A stretch of 64,000 nucleotides of DNA from Rhynchosporium graminicola (lineage: Eukaryota; Ascomycota; Leotiomycetes; Helotiales; Ploettnerulaceae): contig FJUW01000049.1 in the NCBI GenBank assembly GCA_900074885.1, positions 117,748-181,747 of the forward strand. The letters are read 5' to 3'. Below are positions 22,053 through 34,770 of the stretch, piece by piece (the first letter of the stretch is position 1; each line of letters begins with the position of its first letter). Position numbers and translations under genes: made by a program. Below the pieces are notes generated by a model, which saw nothing but the letters and a program-made list of their open reading frames with translations, did not search any database and was not told the DNA's origin.

Positions 22053-24465
22053 TGCTTCCTGATTCATACTTAGGGGATCTCGTGAAGGCAAATGGCAAAC
22101 ACCACTTATGTCAAATCAACAAACGCGACAGACACTACTAGCATTCTCGAGAATAGCATGGCTGGGGATACAGTCACACAAACCTAAACTCTACCTATCC
22201 CCGCCGCTCTTCGGAGACCAGAACAGGATATGAAGGGCATTCCGCGCTGCCCACAAGCATCTTGGAGACTTGGAAAGCTATGAGGAATTACAGTAAGGTC
22301 AGTTAACTCTTTATACCAGAACGCTGATAAACCTGGCGCTGACTTGAAGATTATGATCAGAAACTTCTGCTAAGAAAGACTATCGCCTTGTTACCTTTAA
22401 TATCAAAAGATCAATCTCGATCTATCGTAAGGGCCAGTTTCGTGGGCTTCCAATCAAAGAAGTGACTCCAGTGGAGTATGAGAGACTGTGATTATTCTTC
22501 ATCATATGATATCCTGATCAAAAGGTCACCGCTGACAAGTTCTGCAGATTGGAATACCATTCCGGCTTTGGCACCCTCAAGTTCAGGAGCTCAATCATGT
22601 GTGTCTGCAAAGTGACAGCGAACAATTTCAAAGATTTCGTTGGGAAAACCCAGCAAAGTCATGTACAAGACCCCAATCTGGCTACTTGCAATTCTTCAAG
22701 ATCCATTTTACTGACCAGTGTTCCTCACGCCCACAGGTCGATCTCTACAACGACCGATCCATTCTCAAGTCTAGCATAATCTACCGTGGAACCAAGATTC
22801 ATTCGTTCATCCGCTCTGTTCTCAAAACTGGCGACCTAGATTCATCATGGCGTCTCCCTCCTCCCAGAGACCACACGTGCTGCTCGGTCAAGAGGGTTCA
22901 GACCAGTCTCCTCCATTGTAAGAATGGCCGCCAAGCGTCCATGGAACCGTTGTTCTATACCTGGTAGGCCAAACTTACGGTCAATAACCTCACCCGAAAC
23001 TCATATATCTCATGGAATGTCAAGCAACGAGAATGTGATGCGATCTCCCAATCGAACTCAGGGAGACAGTCATTCCAGATCGATCCATCAAATTACAGAC
23101 CAAGTAATTTGATGAATCGAGTTGAAATTATTGTCTTCCTAAGTTTGATTGGGACTTTGGACATTTGGAGAATGGCATTTATGACTTCAAGAGGGTAGCC
23201 ACCGTGTTCTTATGACAACAAGCAAAGCCATTAATGAGGAGCTTCTTCACATCCTCGCTTGAAACTGTTTCTTCATTCCAGAAGCTATATTTCATGTCCA
23301 TTTCCTGGGGCGAGACCCAAAAGAATAGATCACTACATTCATGGGGTACGAATATCCGGAGCTGCAGAGGACGTAAGCCACTGAAGGAGCCAGAACTTTC
23401 ATGAATTCGCTAACACTACCCAGGTTGGCAGCAAATTCTCCCAAAGCCAACACCAATTTCATAGGCCAAAAAGCGGAAGATCATGTTCGCCAAAACTGTT
23501 CTTGTCATTTGCTGTTTCTTCCAAACCTTGTTCCTTCTTTTCTATTCTATCAAATATCGTTGGAACTGATTTGGAAGACACCACTTAAAATCAAGCTCTG
23601 CCCGGTAAAAAGTCCCCAACCTGATGTGGATACCATTAATATCATATTGACTTGTCTTGGCCGAAGCTAGATACTGATCTCACTTTCTAGAGTCTGGAGG
23701 AATCAGCACTACTGCAGGATACGATGATCTCCGAGCTTCTGACTGTACCAGCAGTCATGTAACCCAGGACAAGTCAGACTACTGGCTCGCTGGCTTGTAC
23801 TGCCAGGGTGACAATGGTAAGGAACCTTTCTATAAGCAGGTCGACTGAATGCTTGCCTAGATTCTCGGACAATTCTTCTATTTGAAGATCGAAAAGCGAC
23901 CAATGTATCTTGCCTCCAGGTAAAATCTTATCCTCGGCTATCCTTTTGCACAGCGAGTTCGAGACTAACATCTCTATTTCAAGGCATGCCGAGACTGAGT
24001 TTTCAGAAGCTGTCTGGAACCAATCCAAGTTTCTCGTCGCTTCTATTGACCAACATGCACATTGAATTGGAGGACACCACTTATTATTTTGCCCGCTGTA
24101 AGTCATCCACAACCTGGTCTCGAAGAAACAATGATCAACTAGATCGAGAAACACCTCACAAAGCTGTACTGCCAAGTACTTTCTTGTGCTGAGCTTTCCT
24201 TCGTCCAACGAGATGGTAACTAACACCTCCTTCTTGAGGCAAATAGAGGCCGGGTCCTCCGAAACTGTCTGCTTTGGAGTACTTCATTGTCCGCCGCGTA
24301 GCAGTTGTTGCGATGAAACCAATGCTAGAGAATCATTTTAATCTGGAGGCACTCCTCGAATCGATTGTGAGTCGAAAACGGACGTTTGATTTCATGACTT
24401 TCATCATGGTAAGCCTTTCCACTCCTTCTTCCAGCATAAATTGCCTAACGTTCTCTTAGCTCACG

Positions 24466-24518
24466 CTCTTCTTCTTCTTCTTCTTCTTCTTCTTCTTCTT
24501 CTTCTTCTTCTTCTTCTC
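24466..24518. repeat. (CTT)n microsatellite
   Basis: About 17 trinucleotide copies. Confidence 0.95.
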
Positions 24519-25634
24519 CTCGCTTCACTTCTGTCACCTACCTCGAAGATAAGACCGACCTCTATCTGGTAGCAGAAATTTCCAGTATCCTGTCGGATGC
24601 AGCTCGTTGTCCGAATTCCTCCTTGAAGCTTACTTCAAGTTACGCCTACTTTCAAGCGACCAAACTTTCCTTAGTTGTACGTCCTCAGCTCGACTTCGAC
24701 AACTTCGAGATCAGACAGGTCGAGGAAGCCGTCACTACGATCGGGAGTCTATATACGTGGCCAGGTTGGAGAGCAGCACTTGCGAAAAACTTGTGGTTGT
24801 TCATGAATTCGTAAGATGATAATGGCAGTGGAGTTTTCGCTATGGTACATTCTTCCTCTCTCTGAGCACGAACTGGCTAACGTTCGCCAAGTTCACACAC
24901 CTCTATCTCCGCCTAGACTGACGTCGTCACGACTGCAAAACCGATCTCTTTCTGGCCGCAGATGGGTCTATCATTTTGACTGATGCAGCTCGCCCCCTAC
25001 TATTAACTGTAAACACCAGTCCCGAATCCGCGTCCCAAGGCCAGCAAACTTTTCGCAATAAACTGATTTCAAAAACTTCAGAACCCCGCCACTCGAATGA
25101 TCTTCTGCGGCAGGAAATTGGTCTTTACCCTAGTGGCTATGGCACTGTCGTCTCATCACACTGTTGAAGTTTTCTGAGACTATTTCAAAGCCATCCCGGG
25201 TTTCTGATTTCCGTTTCTAGGGCCTGCGAAAAGTCGATTTTTTTTCAAATTTTCTGCAGACAATCTCCCAGGAAGCTATTGCCGAATCTCTCTGCCTTTC
25301 GTCGGACTTCCTGCAGTAAACACCCCCAAGGGGAGTTTAACATCGTCAAGAGAATAATCTTGAACGGCGATGGGTCTGAATGGTAGTTAAGACACTCCAT
25401 AAATCTTGTACCTGTTGTCCTCTTACCACGATCCTATCGCCAGTTCATGGTTCTTCTGTCAAGCCCTGCTGATCAGCAGAATATGGCACAACTGACAGCG
25501 AATTTTTCGAAATTCTCTCAAGACTTGGCTGGTGTGCACCGTTTTGCTTTCACAAATTCCAATTTCTCGCCAGGAGCATCCGTAGATCCTACACTCACTG
25601 TTCTGGCCATCAAAGCTTAACGCTTTCCTTCCAG

Positions 25635-25964
25635 ACTCACAAGTGGTTCCTCAGATGTCGTACACCAATTGAATTGGGAGACACCACTTACGATACCAAG
25701 AAGGTGTCAAGATACCATGCATCTATACTGCAGGTAGAGCAACATCAGTAGCAGCAACAACAACAGCGGTTACAGATGCAACAGATGGCTACTAATTATG
25801 TTGCTCTGCCTGCGGTGAGATGTAGAGACAGAAGCGGCTTGAGGCGCAACCGCAGTGGGACGAAGTATCTTCAAGACAAGGAGATTCAGGAGCAGAATCA
25901 CCGGGAAATGGAGGCTTATAATGCATCTTTGCCAAATACTAGAGCCACATTTAGTGGTAGCTGA
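25635..25964 (+). pseudogene. Decayed exon with ELGDTTY motif and Gln-rich continuation
   Basis: After a good acceptor (TTTCCTTCCAG, ending 25634) one frame reads THKWFLRCRTPIELGDTTY, continues into a Gln-rich stretch and a basic segment (RDRSGLRRNRSGTKYLQDK), and stays open to 25964. The only interruption is a TAG within the Gln run, where CAG would be expected, a C-to-T change. It is the best preserved of the ELEDTTY copies. I do not recognise the protein. Confidence 0.35.
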
Positions 25965-28317
25965 ATCATTTGCGCCCCGACCTCAGCAAGGACAACCACA
26001 GCCACTCCGAACGTACAGAAAAGTGCAATCAGCTCCTACTGGGCAATATTGCTTGTCATTTCTCACAACTACTACCTTCGGTTGAACTGGAAGATACCGT
26101 TTGATTGTCCGTAATCTACTTTCAGAACGCTGGCGTTGGCTTTATGATTTGGTTTGCTCCTTTGGTTCGGTATGCAACAGATTTGTGGGATTAAAGATAC
26201 GATGGTTGCATTAACGAGGACTCTTTGTTTCTTGATAACTTTGGTCGCTAGCAACCACTTTGATGCCATGGAAGGCTCAGGGTATAGTCTCGGACCAATT
26301 CTGCCTCTACTCCGTTGTGTATCCTAGCAAGGAAAATCGCAGCCACATCGAAGTCAGAGACAAGCTCCATCAGACTATACCCCAGGCAGAGACTCTCGTC
26401 CCTTCCACAACTACTTTGATTGTTTGGATTGGAAGATACCACTTGAGTCACGCCCTGCGAGGGATGCGCGGATTGAGAAGCTGCGGAAGAATTTGGATCC
26501 GCAAAACAAAGGGAAGCGGGACATCAATCGCCTCAAGAAGGCCTTGACACGTCTCGCTCTACTTATTGCGTAGCGAATCTAGGCCATGAAAATCCAGCTC
26601 TCTCTTCTCATGCGGATACAAAGGCGGTATCATTAAGACAACGGATATATAAAAAAAAACTCAGGTCGATGTTCGAAGGCCGTGGTAGTGGTGTCACTGT
26701 ACTCCATTGCTCCCTCTACGACCCACACCCGCAAAGTCTTCGCTTCTACTTCCTATTCTCCCAGATTGAATTTGAAGCCACCACTTACAAACGCTGCAAG
26801 AACCCGGAACGGATCGGTTCCATTTGCTCGAACCAGCAAACGAGGAGAGAGCTGACAAACGTCCAGAACTTTCTGTCAACAGAAGGAAGTGTACAAACAC
26901 TGTTTAGCAGAAAGCCTCCAGTGAAGAAGTTCGACAATCTAAACATTGGTTAGATCAAAATTTTCATCTCGTCAGCCTTTTGACGGTCGCATCGTGGCTA
27001 CCTTCCCAACGAACTAGCTGTTTTGCTCCATAGCCGTCTTGACTAGAATGTCATATTTTCTTCCACCTGTTAGGATGAATGGAATTGGAGGAAACCACTT
27101 ACATGGACACAAGCTCTCTAGACAGACTTGGAGAAGAATACAAACTTGGTTGATATGGATGATGCGATTGTCCCGCCTTACTCTTAAAAAAGGTCCGTTA
27201 ATTGATAATAATTTTAGTGTCTTCAGATAATGCAGAGAATTGTCTGATCCTTCCCCCAAAATTGAATGTGACGAATACTGACTCGCTCGTTATCTTAGGC
27301 ACTGTCCATTTCTAATCTGCTGGTGGCGATTCCGACCACTTTAATCGACCTATGCAAGGAACTCTGACCGCCATCTTGACTCTCCTCCGTGAGGTTGGGC
27401 TCTTCCTCGGTAGTGTCTGCAACAAACTATCAGGAAATAGAAGACAGCCTATATCTCAGCTTTCGTTCCGAGAGTACCTGCTGCTCCTGCTCGTTCCGAT
27501 CTGCCCTGGTGTTTTCCATACCATGCCCGTACCTCGTCGGCTCTGCCAAATTGAATTGGAAGACACCACTTACAACCTCCTCCTCTTGTTGTTGATCGTG
27601 CTCGGTGGCCTTGCCATAGGCGACCTCTGCCAGAAGGGTGGAAAGATGATGGGAGGGAACTAGATTGCTAAGCTGTGGAGGCAGTCCGATATCAAAATGT
27701 TGGCCATGCTGGTTCCTATAAGGAAGTGGTTGGTATGTCCATTCAAGGTACTTGTACTACGAAGGCCAAGCACAGCGGATCTTCTTCGACCTTCGACGAG
27801 GAGGTAGTATCGCGTACTGCAAGTTTAGTACGACCGATAACTTTTGATATACCGCTGGCAACTTCTCGAACAACACTTCTCAGGCGAACGATGCTCCAGT
27901 AATGCTTCGAGTTCTGACTGAACTTCATCGGCTTTGTGAAAAATTCCAATTGGTTGAACTGGAAGACACCACTTACATTCAACAAACTCTGTATGGGGTA
28001 TTGCAAGCGGAGATCTTTTTTCCTCGGCGACTATTGCAGCCAATCATGCACCAGAAGGAGTACATACCTGCACCTCGTCGGTCTTACCAACCATCACTGT
28101 TACGACTAGTGTTGCACTGGAAGGCACCAATTATGTCAAGAGGACTTTCTTTCTGGCTCGGGGTAAAAGTACTTCAAGAAGCCGAGGGTCTGATCATTCA
28201 TCCTCCTGCTGCTTCTAAAGCCCCAAACCAAGTCTACCAGAACTGAACGGAAAGAATGCTACCAATACAAGGTGGCAACGGCCTAGAGGTTTATCCAAGC
28301 GGCAAGGGTTGTGTCTT

Positions 28318-28985
28318 TCGAGATACTATCCTATTTAGGAGTTGGACCAACTCGAAATCTTGGTAAGATATTGTGAAACATATATCTTCCTAGGACACAC
28401 TCCTTTCAAATTTCCAGTGCACTAGGCTGACTTCCCCCAGCTTTCCTACCGACTTCAAGTCTCTGTTAAGCAAGGCAAGGCTTTGGCCGCCAAATTCAAC
28501 TGTGCTTATACCGAGGCCTCCGTCGTTACAACGAGAATATCAGCAAGACTTTCGAGCAGATTATCGGCTAGATCGAGCAACTCCATGACCTGACCGACAC
28601 CTCTGAGGGAGGCAAACTTATGATGAAGTTAGTGAAGTTGATTCTCATCTTTTACATGACCACTTCCAAGTTTACAAGAGCCGAGACCTCAAGGACACCA
28701 TCCTATCAAGGACTTCAACCAAATCAGAAACTTGATCCAGCAACTTCCTACCGAAGGTCCCCCCGACTTAATCTCACACCTTCCACTAAGTACCTTCAGG
28801 AAACATGTATCCAATGAGCATTAACTCTCTGATGCCCAAACTGTAACTTCCATACCGGTGCAACAGTAAGCCTGCTTAGAGCTCGTTGGAATGCTTCCTT
28901 CCCAACTCTACAAGATCCGGGATGTCAATGACTCCATTCTATCAAGGATTTGGACCAGTTCGGACCCCCAAGTCCGCAAGATATT
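28318..28985 (+). repeat. Three diverged copies of a ~55 bp segment (IKDLDQ-like)
   Basis: Copies near 28320, 28695 and 28930 share CTATCAAGGA plus ACCA spacing. In one frame they read IKDFNQIRNLIQQL, IKDLDQFGPPSPQDI and ELDQLEILVRY. This suggests old duplications of a helical protein segment inside the same fragment field. Confidence 0.4.
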
Positions 28986-29242
28986 CACGATTGTCTCCAC
29001 CATATCTACGCCTCCGATGCTAAGAAAGGAGTCGCGTGCGTCTTGGTCGGTAGTCTTATGATGGACACCGCTAAAGTCATCAGTCGACTCGCAGACAATG
29101 TTGAGCGGATGGCGCTGATCCGCGAGCTCAGATGTTAGCGGAGCATGAAGAGAACAGCGATGAAGCTATACGTGATGTAGCCAAGGAGGTCACTCGTCCG
29201 ATTTCTATGTCTACACACATTGAACTGGAAGACACCACTTAT

Positions 29243-31264
29243 GAGCACACTTTGCTCAAATGAGCATCAACTCCCCATTGCCCGAACTGCCAACTCCACC
29301 TATACCGGCCCAACCGCAAGATTGCCTCCGGCTCTCTCAACGGCTAAACTGGCCGGTATGGGTGGGGTTTCCATAATCAAGGAGGAATATGCTTGAGTCA
29401 AGGAGGGGAAAAACTTCACTACATCCTCGAAGCCAAAGTGGCTCCTTGGTCATTGTACGAACTTCATTTCCAAGAACTTAGCGAAGTAAACAATGTAGAG
29501 AATTGGCAAAACCCACCCTTTAGCACCCCTATCATCAAACTATGTCTCTCTCTCAGGCTGCGTGGCGTGCATGTCTACCACAGCACTCAGATGAATATCC
29601 TATTGATGAAGCTGGTAATGAAGATGGGTAATCCTGATCATGACGAGGATCTGATAGACATGGCGAGACAGAGTGCCATCCAACTATCACTGTCAATATT
29701 ACGCCTCCCGATAGGCCACTGCACAATTCGGCACGCTTGGTTCTGCTCTGGTTGTCGAGAAGACTGTCAGGAGTGGGACTATGGGTGAAGGTTTAGCTCC
29801 AGGAGGGGACAAGAAGTGGACTCCGGCACCCCATCGCTCCGAAGGAGTTGAAGGGTCACACGGTACGTAAATTTTTCAATAGCCCCAATTCTTTCCTAAA
29901 CTCAAGTAAGCCGTCGCTGATCCTATTGCATACAGATAATTTGGGTCAACAACAAGAAAGTCGGCAAGCGAATCATTAGCATTCAATTGAGTTCTCCGCA
30001 ATGACCGCCCTCAGTCATTCTTCCGTTTGACGCAAATAATTTGGTAGTTAGCTCTTTTCTTGAATATGAGACCAAGCAATTCATCTGAATTTCACTCGGT
30101 CACAGCGCAATCTCCTCATCAAGACCCAATGAGTCGCACATCTACGAAACATCAACGCCTTGCGGTATCCCTCAACAAGTTATATTTTGGCCTACGGTCG
30201 GCGTACTCAAGGAAAATGGAACATCTACTGGGCGGTATCTGGCTTTGGTATGGTTTGAAGTGTCAGAAAGAGCTACGGGAAGGCGGTTTACGTCAATAGT
30301 TTCCACGGGGAAGGCTTGTTGAAAACATAAGAGTGCCTTGTTCTCGAACGAAAGCAGTTATGGAGGAACGGGAGTACAACACAAACTTGAGAGTCACTGC
30401 TGCAAGCATCTTTCTGAACGGCGTCCAAAGACCTCCGTGGCTGGATGTTCATGAGCAGATGAACTTCGTGGCCAAGGGCTACGCTTCACCTTCGGGATCC
30501 AATGATGTTTGAACGGCGTGTAAGATGAGGCTGGACGGCAGAAAGTGGCAGTACCTATCGATGTTGAAGCGCATGCCTGATGAAGGTGGTAAAAAAAAAA
30601 TTGCAGTGTCAGTATACCAAAGTTACGAAACAAATCCAGAATTTCATTGGTTGTCAGAGAAAGTCTTATACGACTTCACAATAAAAGAATTCAGGACTCG
30701 TAAATTTTACTTGGAACTTCCCGTGCGATAATTTTGATTCCGTTTGCTCATTTTAAACACCTTTCGCATAAGTAGGGAATTTTCTATTTAGGCGCTGGAC
30801 TTTGAAACAAGTCTTTGTCAGAAGATTTACAGGATACACCATACGTGCAGTCGCACCGCTACCTTCCTCCCTTCACTTTTCGAAGGAATTTTGTTTTGTA
30901 ACTGGCGTACAATTTTTATTTGGTCAATCACTGCCAAATTATTTTTACGGAGCTTTACTTCTTGTAAAAGACGGACTATCCCAGTGCTTGTCAACAACTA
31001 AAGAACCATATGCATGATCTAGTAGCACCGAAACATCCCGAGCCACACCATGGGAAGGGACGACCTGTATTTGCACCATGAGTCAGCCAACATTTTCTCT
31101 AAGACCCGTAGATATATCTTCGCAGCAACATACCTAGATTGAAGTTCAGGTAAGAAGGTTCGAGCTGACTATCAGGCACTTTTTGGGCCTCCAAATCTCC
31201 CTCAAAAGCGTCCGTGTTTCTTGTAGGCTGGTTGCTGGTGTTCGCATCTGGCTTGAGTTGGTCT
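29243..31264. other. Gene-poor stretch
   Basis: Short frames only; probably more decayed sequence. Nothing I can name. Confidence 0.4.
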
Positions 31265-32176
31265 CTATACCCTTCGGCCTCCTGAATGTGAGTGTAATCT
31301 TTGGATTAGGTGCAGAGTATGATGTTGAGTTACACGTAGTGACGTAGTTGATACTTTCTTCATATCTTCCAGCTCAAAACCATCTGAGCTCTCCAGTACA
31401 GCTATCTCTTTGTTCGTAAAGGTAGAGCTCTTCAAAGTTGTTTCCATGGATGCTTTGGCTGGCTCTTTACTTCGCTTCGCTTCCAAGATTGGACTATGCT
31501 CTTCCTGCATTTACCGAGTCTCAGGGCCTCTCAGATCGACATCCACTTCTTTCTCCGGGCTTGCGAGTGTAATTTGAGGAACCGCTTCTCGAAGAGCAGG
31601 CTCTTGATTCATATCCTGACCGCAATTCTGGCGTCCTGCAAGTGAGTTAACTAGCTTGATAAGCTGCTGTAGAGAGATCCGTTTCATTTGCAAGTGTCTC
31701 CCTGTGACATGGTCTTGCTGCCGCTTTTTAACCTCCTCTCGAGGATACGTTATGAATCGAAATTTACCATCATTTTCTTCCATCGTTACATTATAGACGT
31801 TCCTTTACCTGAAAGTAAGACAGCCCTCTATTCAAGAATATATCCGACCAGTTCAATGAAACGCTGCCGATTCTTTTCGTGTGGGTGAACTATACATGTC
31901 AGCAGAGCCAGATGCAAATAGCGTTATTTTTTACCTGGACAAAAGAAACTTTAATCTTTTCATCGCTTCTTCTCCCTGTCTGGACAATAGCGGCAGGATG
32001 ACCGAATCCCCTGATATCTAGTTTGCAGGTTCTTGCGTAACGCCAGCCTGCAGAGTCACACATCAAGCTCGGCCCTGGTCCATCGATCATCGCACCAAGT
32101 TCTTTATATTTTGGTATCGAGGACCCAGCCTACTCGAATACTCGACGGTAAAACATATTCTGGAGTAGGAGCCATT
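31265..32176 (-). pseudogene. Fragmented hypothetical gene
   Basis: An ATG at 32176 (MAPTPEYVLPSSIRVGWVL) is followed, one frame over, by IDGPGPSLMCDSAGWRYART and a donor-acceptor pair (CAG/GTAAAA ... CTGACATGTATAG). Then comes HPHEKNRQRFIELVGYILE, and a final frame with ITYPREEVKKRQQDHV continues through one TAA at 31511-31513 to 31265. The blocks look coding and share strand and order, but at least one frameshift and one stop separate them. The family is not recognised. It could be a live gene with more introns than I resolved. Confidence 0.35.
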
Positions 32177-33273
32177 TTCGCGTAATTGATATTGCTGGAA
32201 AATTTGACAAGAAGTTAACAAAAGCAACGTGAGACTCGTCGCAAATAAGACGATAATGTAATGGTCTACCAGAGACTTGAGATACTGCTGATGGAAAAAC
32301 TAATATTGCAGCCTCTCTTATGAATATCCCAAGTCAACCTAGCGGCGTTCTGTCTTACATCTCGAGCCCGGTAATGCGAAAAAGATCGGCGCTTCGGTAA
32401 GGAGAAAGAAGGCTTGAATACCTCGATATCTTACTTCGGCGATTGTATCGGGTGATACCTTGTCTTTCACTGCTTTCAAAACTTGAAACTTTACCGAGAT
32501 ACTCAGACATGCTGCACTGTACGGCGAAGACGGACTTTGTTATAGCTTACACAACCTCTTGGCAGCTGGGATCGCTAACACGCTTGACAGTTTAAACAAA
32601 CGAGTATCGTACGTGCTAGGAATTCACAAGTATCTGACATCATGACAGCTACTGTCTGTGACTGCGTGGTTTGAGGCACTAATTGTTCGGATTGAATAAC
32701 GTTATGTTGAAATCTGGCCTGGCTTTGCATTTATTTGCTTCCACTTGGAAGCCGCCAATCTTACGGATATATTCCCAGTGGCTGGAGTTTTCTCGGATTT
32801 CATCTTGAAACAGGAATTCGTTGATTAATTATCAAAAGAGGGGATTTTTATCGAGTGACCAGTCGATGGAGGAAAGGTTCCAGTTCACTTAACTTGCACA
32901 CAGAATGCTCACTGATATACGCAGCGGGGGGTTGATCAAACTTGATACCAGGAATGTGATTTTTGAAAGAGAGCAAAGATCGAAATTCCTGGCATTATAA
33001 TCCGAAAATTTATCGATAATTGACATTTCACTATGACTACTACACTGAGGAACCTCATCCAGGATCCAGACCAGCTGTTACCAGTACTAATTCTCCTAGT
33101 TGGGAAGTGATCCAATCATACTTTCTGGCATTTTTGGGGTTTGATGTATAGAGAATTTCCGCAGCCCATTCTTGGCACAAGCCTTGTAGCTTCGATGGGT
33201 GCAGGGTTGAAGAAATGCGTGTATTGAAGTTCTGGGAGTATCGCAGGTGAGTGAGTAGCCGTAAATTAAGGCA
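32177..33273. other. Gene-free stretch
   Basis: No feature recognised. Confidence 0.45.
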
Positions 33274-34770
33274 TTACTTTCCGGTAAGCTTGAGCTCAAG
33301 ACTCATTCTCGTTGAGTGACAGTGTTTCCTTTGTTGAAGCCGAGTCCAAAGCTTTTCAATTTCCACATACTTGTCCGTATATTCAAGTCCAACTAAGAAT
33401 TTGAGTGTGGATAGCGACGCAGGAGTCATCTGTAATTTTGTTGCTGTATGTAAGGCTCTCCTTAATACATCTGCTGGGAACACGCCGAATACATCCAGAC
33501 TCTCGGGAGACAATGACAGTTGGTATACGTGAGTTATATGGAAGAGCGAAGGGGACTCTTTGATCCAAGAATCCCAGGCGAGCTCTACCCATTGCTTAGG
33601 TTCGGGAGGTTTGAGACCGTTAGCTTGACACTAGGCATCTATGAAAGAATTAGCTGTGGACTAGCGCCATACTATTCTGATGACGAATTACCATGACGAT
33701 TGAAATCACCCTATAACCAGAGCAGCGGGCATCGACTTTCCACAGGATTTCCCCATCCTCGCCCGCTTATATGACAACCCTTAGTGCATCAGGGCCAAGC
33801 CACTTATTAGAGTCACGGTAGAAACTTGCGGCTTTCGGGGCTAGATCGCGAAGATTTTGAAGTGCAGATCTGGATGGCACGGATTTTCTTTAACCTGAGT
33901 TATGCGTCGCTGAAAGTCGAACCTTCGTCATTTGCTTTTGGAAGGATGAAGCTCATGCTCCAATGTACATTCTATGGTGGAGCAGATAAAAGGATAGCTT
34001 TTTCAAGCAGAAGTGGTGAAAAGACGTCGATTAGAATTGTGAGAAAGACAAGGAGACGTGCCATCCACGGAAGGATTTCTAGGTTCAACGCCCCGCCCTT
34101 TCTATAAACTAGCATCGCTCTTTCTCATCATCGAGCGCACAGGAAATCATCTCCAGCTATGCGAGGTATGTCCGCATTAAGAGATGTATCCGATACCTGT
34201 GCGGCTTTTCTAGTACTTTGCCAACAGTCCTGGCATCAGAATCTGTAACAGTAAATCCAAATCGGGGCATTACCAACAGTAGAACAGGGCTACCAATTTC
34301 GTTATCGGTGAAGTAACATCTTGAACCCACCAGATTAGTGGAAGACTTTCAGACCGCATTGAGACTTTTGTTATTGGATCATTTCGCGAATGACACATTT
34401 GCCTGGGCTGAAATTGCCATAGCCCCGTGTATACTTCTCAACTTTGCTTAGAAGCTGCTGAAGGCCCCCGGATCTTCCTCGCTGGTTGTTACGAAACAGC
34501 TTAGTATCCAACATGCAACCTGCAGGAATTTCTACTGTAAGAAGATACACACATATCAAACCTTGCAGTCTCACGATAAGATCTCGAGTAGTCGTAGATC
34601 CTTCTTTCCTGCTTGTGAAATTGGTCCAGAGACAGAGACTGTCCAGCATTTCCAAGTATCTATTAGATATTTTCACAGATGATTCTGGTGCCGGAGTACA
34701 CCAGACTCAATGGCAAAATACTGATTGCTCTTACCACTGTATTTTTGTCCCACCCTCATCGAGTCTCTCT
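33274..34770 (-). pseudogene. Long decayed gene with C-to-T type stop codons
   Basis: On the minus strand essentially one reading path runs from about 34770 to 33274. It includes blocks such as ERLDEGGTKIQWQ, SRKEGSTTTRDLIVRLQ, a hydrophobic helix (MARLLVFLTILIDVF), FYRDSNKWLGPDALRVV, AGEDGEILWKVDARCSGY and PKQWVELAWDSWIKESP. An intron-like GTAATT...CCTAG near 33690-33632 separates the last two blocks. The stops inside it (for example 34371-34373, 34125-34130, 33972-33974, 33900-33902, 33767-33769) are TAA, TAG or TGA exactly where CAA, CAG, CGA or TGG would fit, and there is one frameshift near 33900. No known family. The hydrophobic segment suggests a membrane-associated protein. Confidence 0.5.

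Larger units (their letters stand above)
22088..29242 (+). repeat. Interspersed ELEDTTY motif: 11-12 copies in decayed coding sequence
   Basis: A motif close to TTGAAYTGGAAGACACCACT recurs always in plus orientation at about 22088, 23564, 24061, 25668, 26082, 26423, 26764, 27077, 27550, 27953, 28112 and 29219; the 22088 and 28112 copies are the weakest. In one frame it reads (I/V/M)ELEDTTY with few changes, for example HIELEDTTYYF, QIELEDTTYN, LVELEDTTYIQ, MELEETTYMD and QIEFEATTYK. Spacing varies from 160 to 1600 bases and sequences between copies are mostly unlike each other, so this is not a simple satellite. The same frame often stays open for 30-100 codons around a copy. Most likely these are remnants of several related genes, or of one long repeat-bearing gene. 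The family is unknown. Confidence 0.6.

Noticed and set aside
26082..26788. 341 bp periodicity of three ELEDTTY copies
   Set aside because: The spacing is equal twice, but the intervening sequences do not match each other, so it is not a true tandem unit.
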